DNA of 64,000 bases from Scleromitrula shiraiana (taxonomy: Eukaryota; Ascomycota; Leotiomycetes; Helotiales; Sclerotiniaceae). Shown here in pieces: positions 33,701-43,817 of this stretch; position 1 is the first letter of the stretch, and the number at the start of each line of letters is the position of its first letter. The DNA lies in assembly GCA_028455995.1 (NCBI GenBank), contig JABELC010000002.1, forward strand, positions 2,790,001 through 2,854,000. The letters are read 5' to 3'. A program made the translations under genes and the position numbers. Under the pieces are notes generated by a model. It worked only from the letters and a program-made list of their open reading frames with translations. It searched no databases and was not told where the DNA came from.

Positions 33701-33873
33701 ATAAATCACTCAGATTACTGAACAGGGTAGTATAGAGATAGATTCAATTACTCGCACAAGGTACTTGAGACCATATAAGTGCATAAGTATCATCAGCATG
33801 AATGACGAAGTGCATACAGACGGACCATTAGAGGTGTCGAGTTACCATTCATTATCTCGTATTTAGAATATCT
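30773..33873. other. Gene-poor region with coding-like fragments
   Basis: About 3.1 kb. Several short frames have protein-like composition (e.g. plus 31977-32171; an opposed pair at 31330-31530) but none has a start, splice frame or recognisable motif. The best is listed separately at 32334-32705. A 9-bp inverted repeat AGCTGGCAG/CTGCCAGCT brackets ~33271-33355. Confidence 0.4.
32334..32705 (-). pseudogene. Orphan exon-like ORF of unknown origin
   Basis: A 123-codon open stretch preceded by a plausible acceptor (TTCGTAG at ~32706) and ending at TGA 32336-32334. The peptide is well balanced (LLLAGFLRGKSMQNFPSID, then DIWEKIEKFTRSIYAKVV) and ends in a hydrophobic segment (ILQLPIATVLVLLL). No upstream exon was found. 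It may be the last exon of a lost gene; the ATG at 32585 would give only 83 residues. Family not recognised. Confidence 0.3.
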
Positions 33874-34115
33874 CTAACCAGATTGCTCTTTCCACTTTCG
33901 TTTGATCATATCCGCAACCTGCCCGTCCTGCTTCACCGAACTAGACGCCAGAATCTGATCAAATACACCTCCAATATCATATCCCACGCAACGTATCTGA
34001 GCCCGATTATATCAGCACTATCATTTATTTCTCCAATCAAGACATAGTAACATCACTATTCCCTCCACTTCCTCTTGATCTCACACCTGCGAACTGCTCA
34101 AACATTTCCTCATCT
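33874..34115 (-). pseudogene. Exon-like continuation beyond the BTB gene stop
   Basis: After the stop of the BTB gene's last frame (TAA 34126-34124) the same frame continues FSQDEEMFEQFAG to a GTGAGA donor at 34084. A CAG acceptor at 33997 opens IRCVGYDIGGVFDQILASS and a Lys-rich end with TAG at 33874. The phase-0 join is clean. Either a nonsense mutation shortened the BTB protein or this is chance. Confidence 0.35.
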
Positions 34116-34123
34116 TGCGAAAA

Positions 34124-35239
34124 TTACGAACCGCTCATGAGAGATGGAGTTCGAAGAAGTGTTTCGATGTAGTCTTCTGAGTTGCTGGATACTACGTCAA
34201 ATGGAAAATTGAAGGGTATCGAATCGGTCTCTGCACTGCATGTGTGAAGAATACATGTTTCTTCATCACAATAATGTGCATTATCCGTGGTATCACGCTG
34301 TTCGGGGAACGCAATATTAGCAACTTCTGGTAGTAATGAAGCTGGTGGGAGAAAAATGTGTAACTTAGGTTCAATTTGAACAATGGCAGAAACCAACGGA
34401 ATCTTGGATCGGGGGAAGAGAACATGCTCACCTCAGCGTGACGTCTTATGGCTGTAAGAACGTCGACCAAGAACTCCTCGTGTTGGTATATGAGTGAAGC
34501 GAGTTGTCTGGTGTTACCGCAACCATTCAAGGAGAATAAATGGCTGCGGACTTTATTTGCGACCAACATTCGTAGCTGGTGTGTGGTATCGCGTCGGTCG
34601 TAGATATACCTGATTTCTGCAAGAAGAGGCATCCACTGGAATCTTTAGCAGTTGTCCGATGTTGACTCAAGAAATAATACAATCGGAGAGAAAAGAGCAA
34701 AAATAGAAAAACGAGTGCTTGTGCCGGTATTACGTCCGGGAGTTGAAGATGAAGACAAGTGTACTCACATAACCCGAATTGAGCCCGTAACGGCAATGAA
34801 CATATTCGGAAGCAGCCTTGTGAGCCAAATCTTCAGCCCCGAGTTCTTTCGCCAGCGAGTGAAGAATCACCCATTCCGAAATATGTGTGTCTGGATTCCC
34901 GTCACTCAAGTCGTCTCGCCTGGGCATATCTTGGCAGTGGCCATAAATCCAATTGAAGAACTGATCAAAGGCATGCAAATCGTCATCGTATCTAATCAAT
35001 TCTCTCACTTGTGTTCCTATGACTGGTGGAGTTTTTTCTTCGAATTCAGAGATAGGATGCAGCGCACGATGGAACCATGGCGATTTTTCGCACAAGAGAC
35101 TTTCATGGAAAAAGTAGATTCTTCCTTCCTGTCCTACGACGACTTTCACGAATCCGGAGCATGCATGTCTAATATATTTTTAGTTTGAGTAGCAACTGTG
35201 CGAGTTTTAACATGCTTACTTATGAATTTTGAAAGACAT
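34124..35239 (-). CDS. BTB/POZ-domain protein, 3' structure uncertain
   Basis: Exon 1 35239-35220 (20 nt), exon 2 35168-34769, exon 3 34635-34432, all phase-consistent, then a last exon ending at 34124 or 34192 depending on frame. Residues ~10-120 are a BTB domain: SGFVKVVVGQEGRIYFFHES, LLCEKSPWFHRAL, FDQFFNWIYG and a helical part (WVILHSLAKELGAEDL). Exon 3 has the family's EEFLVDVLTAIRRH. The third intron (GTGAGC...CCAG) ends in phase 0, but the protein-like acidic, Cys-containing frame after it needs phase 1. The phase-0 frame stops at 34192. This mismatch, and coding-like sequence beyond the stop, suggest damage. Paralogue of the BTB gene at 29568 but on the other strand. Confidence 0.55.
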
Positions 35240-36766
35240 TTCTAAATGAGTGTTGAGGTGAAGCTTGCGATGGCCTGTATGAAGCTGAACACCACGCTGC
35301 TACCAGTATGGACCAGTGAAATTGATAGATACAGCTGGAAAGTTAAGTACCTCAGACAATACTTGCAATCGAGATTGAACAATGGATTGATCTGGGGACG
35401 GGCAGTTATATTTTAGATCAGATCTTCTCTCCTCGATCGGAGCACGCAAACGGATATTTGAGTCACATAAGACTTTAGAACTTGAGGCCCTCAAATGATG
35501 CACTAAAAACTTGGGTGATTTTTTCGGAATATTCCATTGGCAGACAGCGTTCCAGAAACCGGTTCTTGATCTGGTTTCGTGCTAATTAGATTATCATATC
35601 AAAAGCCAATCAGAAACGATGCTCCTGACTTATTAGGCAAGATCATAGAAGTACTATCAAGGTATATCTGTGTTTGGTCCCCGAATATACTTCCGTCCGG
35701 ATCTTTCCAGCCTCGACACATTGGGTGGAAAGAATTGTGGTTACGCAATTTCCTTTGCCGATGCAAGACCCCTGAATACTCCCGCATGATGTCTGCCGCG
35801 GAAAAACAATTCCCTGGCTATGCAAGCCACCATGCATGAACATCAATATGGCGGCACTAACGGGACAACACATGGGATTATGAAGAAAGTATATGGGGAA
35901 TATCTCTACGTCTATGACAATGGTCAACTTTACTAGACCGAGGCGGTCACCGAGGTAATGGTTTCTTTTTCCAGATGTGTTGCAGGGGGTGACGTGCAAA
36001 CAGAGAAGAAAAGCAATGTGAGAGTCGGCATACCGAGCGGTTGATCGTAATTTCTATCACATTCTGCCCAGTGTAGAAGATAAGAAATTACTTATGGGAT
36101 ATCCTTGATGTTTCAATAACATTCGTCCCCTCTCTTCTGTTGGACATCGCTAGATATTCACCTAACTTCGTCAAACTACTACTCGATCTGGATTCGAGAT
36201 AAAGAAGCTAGGCTAGTCGGATGCTTTCCTTAGGAAGAGTGGAAACAAAATTACTCAAATAGGAAAGGTGGGTGTATCTACTCATATAATCTAATAGGAA
36301 AACTGACTAGAGAAAGTAAATCAACTACTTTCAACCTCTAATATTACCTACCCAAAAAAAAAACAAATAATTCATTCTTCAGCTAGTATTCAAAAACATA
36401 TTTATCATTTTAATTTTCCCTCAATTCTTTTTGAAGATTATTCACCTTCAGCAATCCAGCGTCGATCCAGTAAGAACTTTCTGGACCTTCGCAATTATAA
36501 AATAATTAACTCGGAATTCAAAATTTCTTTCAACTTCTATTCCCAACAACCATTAAACCACCCTTCAAAAAATTCTACAACGTTCCTCCACCAAGTCATT
36601 TGTTTGCTTTGCACTCAGTTTTGACTGATCAAAAGTCTTCGTTTCCTTCAAAGAGTGTGTTCCATCAGTCTGAGGTTTTACTCTTCTATCTCAGCTAATT
36701 AAGACTTCGATCTAGAAACTCAACAATCATCCTTCAAACCAGTCAACTTTCATCAACCATTCTAAA
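35240..36766. other. Intergenic, promoter side of two divergent genes
   Basis: About 1.5 kb with no accepted gene. The last ~350 bases are A/T- and C/T-rich leader sequence of the first Myb-like gene. Confidence 0.45.
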
Positions 36767-37549
36767 ATGGCGATTACTCGACAACCCACCGAAAAAGAAG
36801 CCTTATTTTTCCTCACCATCTTAAACTCAATGAAGACAACAGCGGATGTAAGTCATAACATCCAGCCCAAGTTCTACATTTCCCATTTCTCCAAACTCTA
36901 TCACCATATCCATTCTTTTTTTTCCCACTTTCATGTAACACTCAACAAAATCTCTGAGTTTTAATTTCACTTTTCCTCTCAAATTCTATGGATATTGTGG
37001 TGGGACCACTTTTCCCTCATTCATCACCTTCTCCTCAATCATTGCTATCTAATTCACCCCCCCTCACGTAAGCGATCACGTGGGCACTATATTGACCACT
37101 CTTTTTAATAGGTTGACTGGAAGCTTGTCGCAGAGCGTGCTGGATACTCTAATGCCAATTGTGCTCGTGTTAGATTTGGACAGATCAACCGCCAAATTGG
37201 TTACAAAGAAGACGGCGCAGGTAGCTCTTCCACCAAGAGCCCTGCCAAGCCTCGTGCAAAGCGTGCCACCAACCCGAACAAAGTTCAGAAAACTTCAACC
37301 AAGCGTGGCCGAAAGCTCCCCAACTTGGCGGGTATGACTGATGAGCAGTTGCAAATGGCTATCGAAGGAGATGAGATGGGAGACAAGAAGAACATTGATC
37401 TTCTCAATAGTGATGAGGATATGAAGGAAGCAGAGGATGAGGACGACAAGAGCACTATCATCTTGGGTGAGAACGTCAAGGAGAAGAAGTTTGACATGAA
37501 CGCTCTCAATGAGTTCTTGTATAATGGAGCCGGCGAAGATGAGTTCTAG
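36767..37549 (+). CDS. Small Myb/SANT-like DNA-binding protein, array gene A
   Basis: Exon 1 36767-36847, intron 36848-37111 (264 bp, GTAAGT...TAG, phase 0), exon 2 37112-37549, 172 aa. Residues 7-58 form a three-helix Myb-like unit: EKEALFFLTILNSMKTTAD|VDWKLVAERAGYSNANCARVR in two parts, where the Trp and the helix before RFGQINRQIG resemble a DNA-recognition helix. A basic linker follows (AKPRAKRATNP, KRGRK), likely nuclear targeting, then an acidic tail. The family is widespread in ascomycetes; its targets are unknown to me. First of four same-strand paralogues sharing this intron position. Confidence 0.75.
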
Positions 37550-39150
37550 ACTGTCGAAGTCCTGGTGTCAAACCAAGTAAGTTTAGGTCCGGCCTCCATC
37601 CATTATTCGATTCACATGAACATCCAACTAACGAGTTTTGCAAGCAGATAACCACTTTGGGATGATATCAACAGGTATTTGACAGACTTTTATGGGTTCA
37701 TATGGCGCAGACGTGGGATGGCAGGCAATTTCTTTTTTTTCTTCTTTCGATAGGGCTCACTTGAAAATCATGAATGATCATCATGGGATATGGAAAGCAC
37801 GTACATAAAGGACAATACATCTGCACATATTAGGGCTGAGAGAAGATATATCAACATATGCAGAGAAATCCAATATTTGAAAACATAAACTATCCCCGCG
37901 TGAATACAACTTTAGCCCTCACTTCAGAATTCCCCTCTCATGGGAAACCCCCACAATAATATTAGATCTGAATTTTCGGTGAGTAGATTTGGAGGAAGAC
38001 TTTCATAACCTTGAAAACCACAGATAAGCACTTTCGGCATTTTCCCAGATTATCGAGGGAGTTTTGATTGGGTCGAGAAGCTGCAATTAGAACCCGGGCT
38101 TGTATTCTAACGCAAATTAGACACCGTAGTACGTACCAGTTGGTATCATCCGATTTTATCCTCTCCATCACCCTCAACGGTTTCCTTTACCTACATATGG
38201 TCAACTGATATACAGAAGAGGCTGGGTTTTCTGGTATCCATTCCTAGCCTAGAGTGGGTCAATGTGAGAAGATCGCCACTTGAATCGTATCACTTGAGTA
38301 GATTCGATCGATCTATGCATTTAGATTTCCCAACAATATATCCTATTCTTGACAAACCTTGCAGATTCTGAAATCAGGTTCGACATTAGATATTCACTCT
38401 AATGAGGAAATCTACATCAAGTATCATGTGAATGTTCATGGAGGTTTTTACTTGCCCCACAACACCAAAACTGGATATCGATATTTTTCAGAATAATAAA
38501 CGGGCATAATGCATAATCTATTACATGATTTTATCTGATCAGATCACTCGAATATTCTCGGGGTTCTTGAAAATGAGAAAACTATGCGGCTATTGCATTG
38601 TACCAGCTGATCAACCCAGAAATAAAAATGAGATATTCCGAAAAATATTTATTGTCATGTATGGAATGAAAGTACGCAAATGTACACTAATGAAACAAAA
38701 AGTGGATGATGAAAATTGCACCATGAATGAACAGTGAATTCCTCACCGTTCCATTCAAGGCTAGATACGCATTTGATGTTCTGAACAGGTTTTCCCACCA
38801 AAGTACTTTTTTTTTGAGGGGGGGCTTACATATACTCGTAAGAACTTCATTTTTCATCACAAGCCCCCCTCATTCTTCTTCCCTACACATCCACATCCAC
38901 ATCCACAACAAATTCTTCTCGGAATACCTCAAAACCTCCTCAAAAAGTCATCCGCGATCCCTTTTTTTACTTGCATTTGCTTTGCAAATTCGCCTCGTAT
39001 GTATTCCCGTCATATTTTAAATCATTGCTCTTCTCTTCGCCGTTTGCTTGTTTGTTTACCTGCTCATCAATGCTGACTTGATTGTAATCGATCTAACACA
39101 GACTTTTTACCACACTTCAAAAAAGAAAAACCTCTTCAACAACCATCATC
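37550..39150. other. Intergenic between array genes A and B
   Basis: About 1.6 kb, AT-rich. No Myb-like remnant or other gene recognised. CT-rich leader before 39151 with a likely 5'-UTR. Confidence 0.45.
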
Positions 39151-39833
39151 ATGTCTGATACTGAGATGACTGGTACCGCTGCAGCAACTTCGGGCTCTGC
39201 TGGAACTACTGGCATGACTACGGCTGATGTCGACTTCTTGATGTGCTGCCTTCGCAACACCACTGGTGGAACCATTCAGGTATGTAAAATTAATATTACT
39301 TCAATGTCCCCCTTCATGTCGTTGCATGCATGACAACCCTTTCAGAATTTATTTCCTATTACTAACTATGATCTTGAACATTAGGTCGATATCAACAAAG
39401 TTGCCGAGTCGCTCAACTACAAGAATCCTCGCTCCGTAAGTCAGACACTAACTTCTATCTCAACCTCTCAAATACTTACAAGAATATTTAGGTCACCAAC
39501 AGGGTTACTTTGATCAAGAAGAAATTCGAGGTTCCTTTTACTAGTACTGGTCAGACAGCTGCCGAAAGAGAGGCAATCGCTGCTAATAAAGTAGGTCTCA
39601 GTCTCAAGAAGGCTACTGCTGGAGAGGCAGCCGGTAATGAGCCCGATGTTCCCATGACTTCTAGAAAGGGTCGTGTTACGAATGCAAGAGCTACTCCCAG
39701 AAAGACTCCTGTCAAGAAGGGCGCTGCCGCTAAGAAGGTTGTCAAGAAGGCTGAGTCCGATACTGAGTTCGAAGTCAAGGAGGAGACCCCAGAGATCAAG
39801 ATTGAGAGCGAGAGCGAGGAAGATGAGGCTTAA
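39151..39833 (+). CDS. Small Myb/SANT-like protein, array gene B
   Basis: Exons 39151-39279, 39385-39435 (51 nt) and 39492-39833, all phase 0 (GTATGT/GTAAGT donors, TAG acceptors), 173 aa. The Myb-like unit spans ~22-72: TADVDFLMCCLRNTTGGTIQ|VDINKVAESLNYKNPRS|VTNRVTLIKKKF in pieces. Intron 1 falls exactly before the V-D residue, as in genes A, C and D. After it come a basic region (TPRKTPVKKGAAAKKVVKK) and a Glu/Asp/Ser acidic tail. It is probably a nuclear chromatin or DNA-binding protein; no partner can be named. Confidence 0.75.
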
Positions 39834-40442
39834 AGGGGATGGCAAAGTTGGTTAATCTTGTTTTGAAAATTGGGGAAATACTTCAGTAATAGTCCGTTTC
39901 TTCAATATACCACTCATCATGAGAACGTTAGTTGGTCTGGTCAGATAGTTGTTCTTGACGTTTTTTGCCGCCGTTAAATTCAATATCCATGATCATTACT
40001 GTTTCTACAAACTTTGACTCTTTTGATGTATGATGTGATTCTAAACATTCAAATACATTGTGAATCAAGTTATATTGAATGTTTGTGTGAGATATATACA
40101 TTCAGATAGCTCTATATCAATATAATTATGAATGCCTATTTGAGAAATAGACAGTTCTAGATCAGAATATAAAATGATCGTCTGTTGACTGGACATTCAA
40201 AACTTGAACACCTCGTGAGCAATAAAACATAAATTGGGAATGAATGACTCCCTATCAAGGTATCGAAAGCATCCGATAATCTGGAAAAGAGAAATCCATA
40301 GTCTAGGCAAACAAGAGTCACGATAGGCTGTTGAAGTTCAGTTGCCATGTCAAGGATCATGCATATACTAGTAGCATCAAAATCAATAGTGCGAGTTTTA
40401 TTAATTTCTTCCTTTAATCACCAAGCCTATCATGAGTCATTG

Positions 40443-40671
40443 CGAACTAATTCACTTCTTAATGTCTATTCAAATTAGAAATATTTAAAATAAATTTGTT
40501 TAATAAATACTACTAGTATCATACTTTTAATATTTATTTGGAATATATATTAAATTCTTGTCGAATAAACCCCACTTCAATGTCTATATATATAATACAA
40601 ATAATGAAATATTAAATATGAAATTGTATATAAACTAGCCATTGGCATACATTCAAATTTTGTATAGCTCG
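40443..40671. mobile_element. MITE-like element, family B copy 1
   Basis: The left end CGAACTAATTCACTTCTTAA then TGTCTATTCAA and the inverted right end CGAGCTATACAAAATTTGAA then TGTATG are similar over ~30 bp. The interior is >80% A/T and non-coding. The same end pattern CGAGCT..TAATGTC recurs at 51405, 62622 and 63512, which is the main support. Confidence 0.5.
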
Positions 40672-40906
40672 TTGTTCTCGTCCGTTCAAATTCCTCATGT
40701 GCATGTAAGCTGCAGCTATCAATTTCAGACATGGAACAGCTCGGGGACTCTCGGGGACAATCAGCAGACCATTTTAATCTCATTAAACAAGAAATTAAGA
40801 AAATGTATAGAGATTCACTGCTTTTGAGTGGAAACTTGTTGTGGGTTCTGGCTATAAAGTCTTTCGTCTACTACGCTTCCTCTTCTTACTTTCTTCTTTA
40901 ACTTCT

Positions 40907-40976
40907 ATCCCACAACAGCTATCCCACAACAGCTGTCCCACAACAGCTGTCCCACAACCGCTGTTCCACAACAGTT
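40907..40976. repeat. 14-bp tandem repeat, 5 units
   Basis: Five units of RTCCCACAACAGCT with a few substitutions, ~170 bp upstream of array gene C. Confidence 0.85.
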
Positions 40977-41149
40977 ATCCCCTGCCCCTTCGCTTTGCTG
41001 AGCTGGCTTTCAATCGATTTGTTTAGATAGCTACTATTTCAAAGTAAGTATTCATTTCATCGGGACCGTGGTTATGATGCCTGAGAACGCTTGGCCTCGA
41101 CCTAGACTAATAAATATTGGTTTTAGACGCATAAAAGACAAATTTCAAG

Positions 41150-41893
41150 ATGGTTACAGTTAATTTGATTGCCAAGGACATTAAGGTCGTGGAGGCTGTT
41201 GTTACTGAAATGAAGGAAATCCCCAGTTCTGTAAGTGATACCCAAACGATCTTCCTCAAACAATCAAAACACTACATCACGTAATTTAGTTTTGAGCAAT
41301 CAAAATATTACAATGATCAAGTCTATCTTGCACAGTTGCAATACTTGATTGTTTGACTATTTCTAAAAAACAGTTATAACCCAGAAAACCTGTAACTAAT
41401 ATCAATGCAGATCGACTTCCAGAAGGTTGCCAATCGCTTGGGCTTGGAACATGGTGAAGATGCCAAGGCGTCATTTGAGAGAATTTGGCAAATGCTGAAG
41501 GTAATTATAACACTCATACTATATGATTCCCCCCTTCCACGACTTTTTTCTTCCCTCAAGAAATCACGCATTGAAATTGGGTTTTGGGATTACGCATGAC
41601 TAACTTAACACTATTAGGCCCAAGCTTCAGATGCCCCAGCAGGAGTTGAAGATGGTTCTAACACAACTGGCAATAAAGCTTCGGATGCCCCAGGAGGAGT
41701 TGAAGTTGATTCTATTACAGCTGTCAATGAAGCACCAGAGAACAACGGCAATGAAGGAATGGAAGCCGGAAGTTCTGAAGGTGTAACTGCTGATGACAAC
41801 ATGAGTTTTGCTCGTTCCAAAAAGCTTCATGAGTCGAACTATGAAGATTTCTTCTTGTTTGACGAAGAGAGTGGAGAATGGAAAAGTATCTGA
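41150..41893 (+). CDS. Small Myb/SANT-like protein, array gene C
   Basis: Exons 41150-41230, 41411-41500 and 41618-41893, all phase 0 (GTAAGT/GTAATT donors; CAG/TAG acceptors), 148 aa. The last exon has no early Met, so single-frame searches miss it. Residues ~9-57 are the Myb-like unit: KDIKVVEAVVTEMKEIPSS|IDFQKVANRLGLEHGEDAK and SFERIWQMLK. The array's intron falls before I-D. The tail has a duplicated ASDAPAGVE/ASDAPGGVE motif, then is acidic and ends YEDFFLFDEESGEWKSI. It lacks the basic linker of A and B, so DNA binding may be weaker. Divergent member of the array. Confidence 0.65.
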
Positions 41894-42564
41894 TGTTGAT
41901 TTGATAGTTGAAACTGAATTGAGGACTCCTTTCTACCTTTGAATGGTGAGGGCAGCAATAGCAAATGCAATTCTTTTGTTTCAAATAAGAATCTCTTTCA
42001 ATAAAACCTCAAATCTTATCTTCTGTGTGACTGCATGATTATTTTGTAAATTTCTTTGTCGATTGCTGGCTTCATCATCCCCTCTACATGCATCACTTAT
42101 ATGCCACAGTATGAAACAATCAACCAGAGTTCCCGCCGAACAAAAAAGATCGCTTCTAGGTATCTCAATTGCTTTCAACATCCCAATTGCTCTCAACTGA
42201 TCCAATTTATCTTACAAACTCAAGCCTACCCCAAACATCCAATTGCCCCAACCTGAAAATAGAGTAAGAGCCCTCTTAACCAACACAGTCATGATATTAG
42301 AAATATAGACGTCCTTCCCTCACATTCCGCATCCAAATTTGTCGCCAGTTCTAGTTCTCTAGACCTTATCCGTCCGTTTCCACATTAACTGTTGACCTTC
42401 TACCTCCTTACCAATCCATCCCGGCTTAAATACCAGCTGGCAACAATAAAACCACGAAAGCCACAAAGATCCGGGATCTCAAATCAACAACCAAAGACCT
42501 GGCAGCGCTAAAGGATATCGATTGCTTGCTTTCTTAACTTCGATTCAAACCAATTCGTTTCGTC
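41894..42564. other. Intergenic between array genes C and D
   Basis: 0.67 kb. 3' flank of C, then C/A-rich leader of D. No gene. Confidence 0.45.
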
Positions 42565-43817
42565 ATGGCGCCCGCTTCTAATGAGGAACAGTTCAAGTTT
42601 CTGATTAGCTGTATTCGATACAGTAATAACGGCAAAGTAATCAATCCACTCACCTGCCACACTCAGTCTCTTTTGCTATCTGCAGAGCCTCTAGTTCCTT
42701 CTGCTTTCACGCCCGCCGCTCCGATTTGACTAACTTCACCACTCTCTCAAATTATAGGTTGATTTCAGTCAAGTAGCCCAAGAGTGCAAGATCGTCACTA
42801 AAGGCGCCGCGCAAGTGTTCCCTCCCCCTTATCTGCAACCTAATGGGTCACCTTAGCCCCCCGCTCCCATTACCGCTTCTTTGTCTGCATCTCCATTCCC
42901 ATCCTCATTTCCATACCTCATCCCAATTGTTATCCCAAAGAGGCCCGCGCTTATCTTCTTCTTCTCCCTAAGCTACTAACACCCACTGTCGCAGAGCCAA
43001 ACGCTACGAACGCATGATGCGCGCCCATGGTATCCCATCCAGTGCAGCATCCATCAAGCCCGCACCCCGTAACTCTCTATACCCCAGTGCCTCCGCCGTT
43101 ATAGCACGCGCCAAAACAGCGAACAAGAAACGGAAGTGTGCAGATGATAATGTAGATGATGAAGAGGACATGGAGGGGGTGATTGGCGGTGGTGATAAAG
43201 TGAAGCGGGAAGTCAAGACGGAGAAGGTTAAGAGTGAGGGTGCGGATGAGAATCTATTGGAAGGTTTTGGTGTGGAAAGAGGTGAGATGGGTATTGGTAT
43301 GGGAATGAGGTTGAGTGCTCTGAATCGGGAGCTAGTTGAGTATTATCCCAGCTACAGCGGCTCTAGCTCTGGCTCTGGTTCTGGCAGTTGTGGTGCGAGA
43401 TTTGGAGAGCTTGGTAGTAGGGACTTTGAGTATGAGGGTTGGGAAGGTTATGCTATGGATGGTAGTGATGCTGATAGTGGAGGACATGTGGGATCAGCAC
43501 AACCGAGGGCTACAACTGCGGGTGCTGATGGTGGTGGTTTTGATACTTGTGGCGATGGCAATATTTTGGATAAAATTATCCCGGCTAATGGTGGAGGTTC
43601 CGAAGCGGGTGATCGAGGTAGTGGAGGCGCACAGGATCGGCAGAATGGAAAGACTAATATGATGGAGAAAGCTGCTTCTGCGCCTGCGTCTGCAACTGCG
43701 TCTCCGACTCTGGCAATGGGAATGGGAACTTTGAGCGGGATGCGAAATCAAGGTCTGGCTTTGAGCTTGGGATATGGTAATTTGGGAGATGCAGATAGTC
43801 CGTTGTTGATTGAGTAG
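42565..43817 (+). CDS. Myb/SANT-like protein with Gly/Ser-rich tail, array gene D
   Basis: Exon 1 42565-42636, intron 1 42637-42757 (GTAATC...TAG, phase 0), exon 2 42758-42810, intron 2 42811-42994 (GCAAGT...CAG, phase 2), exon 3 42995-43817: 315 aa. Residues 7-60 make the Myb-like unit NEEQFKFLISCIRYSNNGK|VDFSQVAQECKIVTKGAA|A and KRYERMMRAHG. Only the GC donor restores the family motif KGAAAKRYER; the nearby GT donor gives a stop within eight codons. The rest is disordered: a basic patch (KTANKKRKC), acidic runs, then a Gly/Ser-rich stretch with SGSSSGSGSGS and a degenerate C-terminus. Probably nuclear. Largest of the four array members. Confidence 0.75.

Larger units (their letters stand above)
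39834..41149. other. Intergenic between array genes B and C
   Basis: Holds a MITE-like element (40443-40671) and a 14-bp tandem repeat (40907-40976), otherwise AT-rich spacer. Confidence 0.5.
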
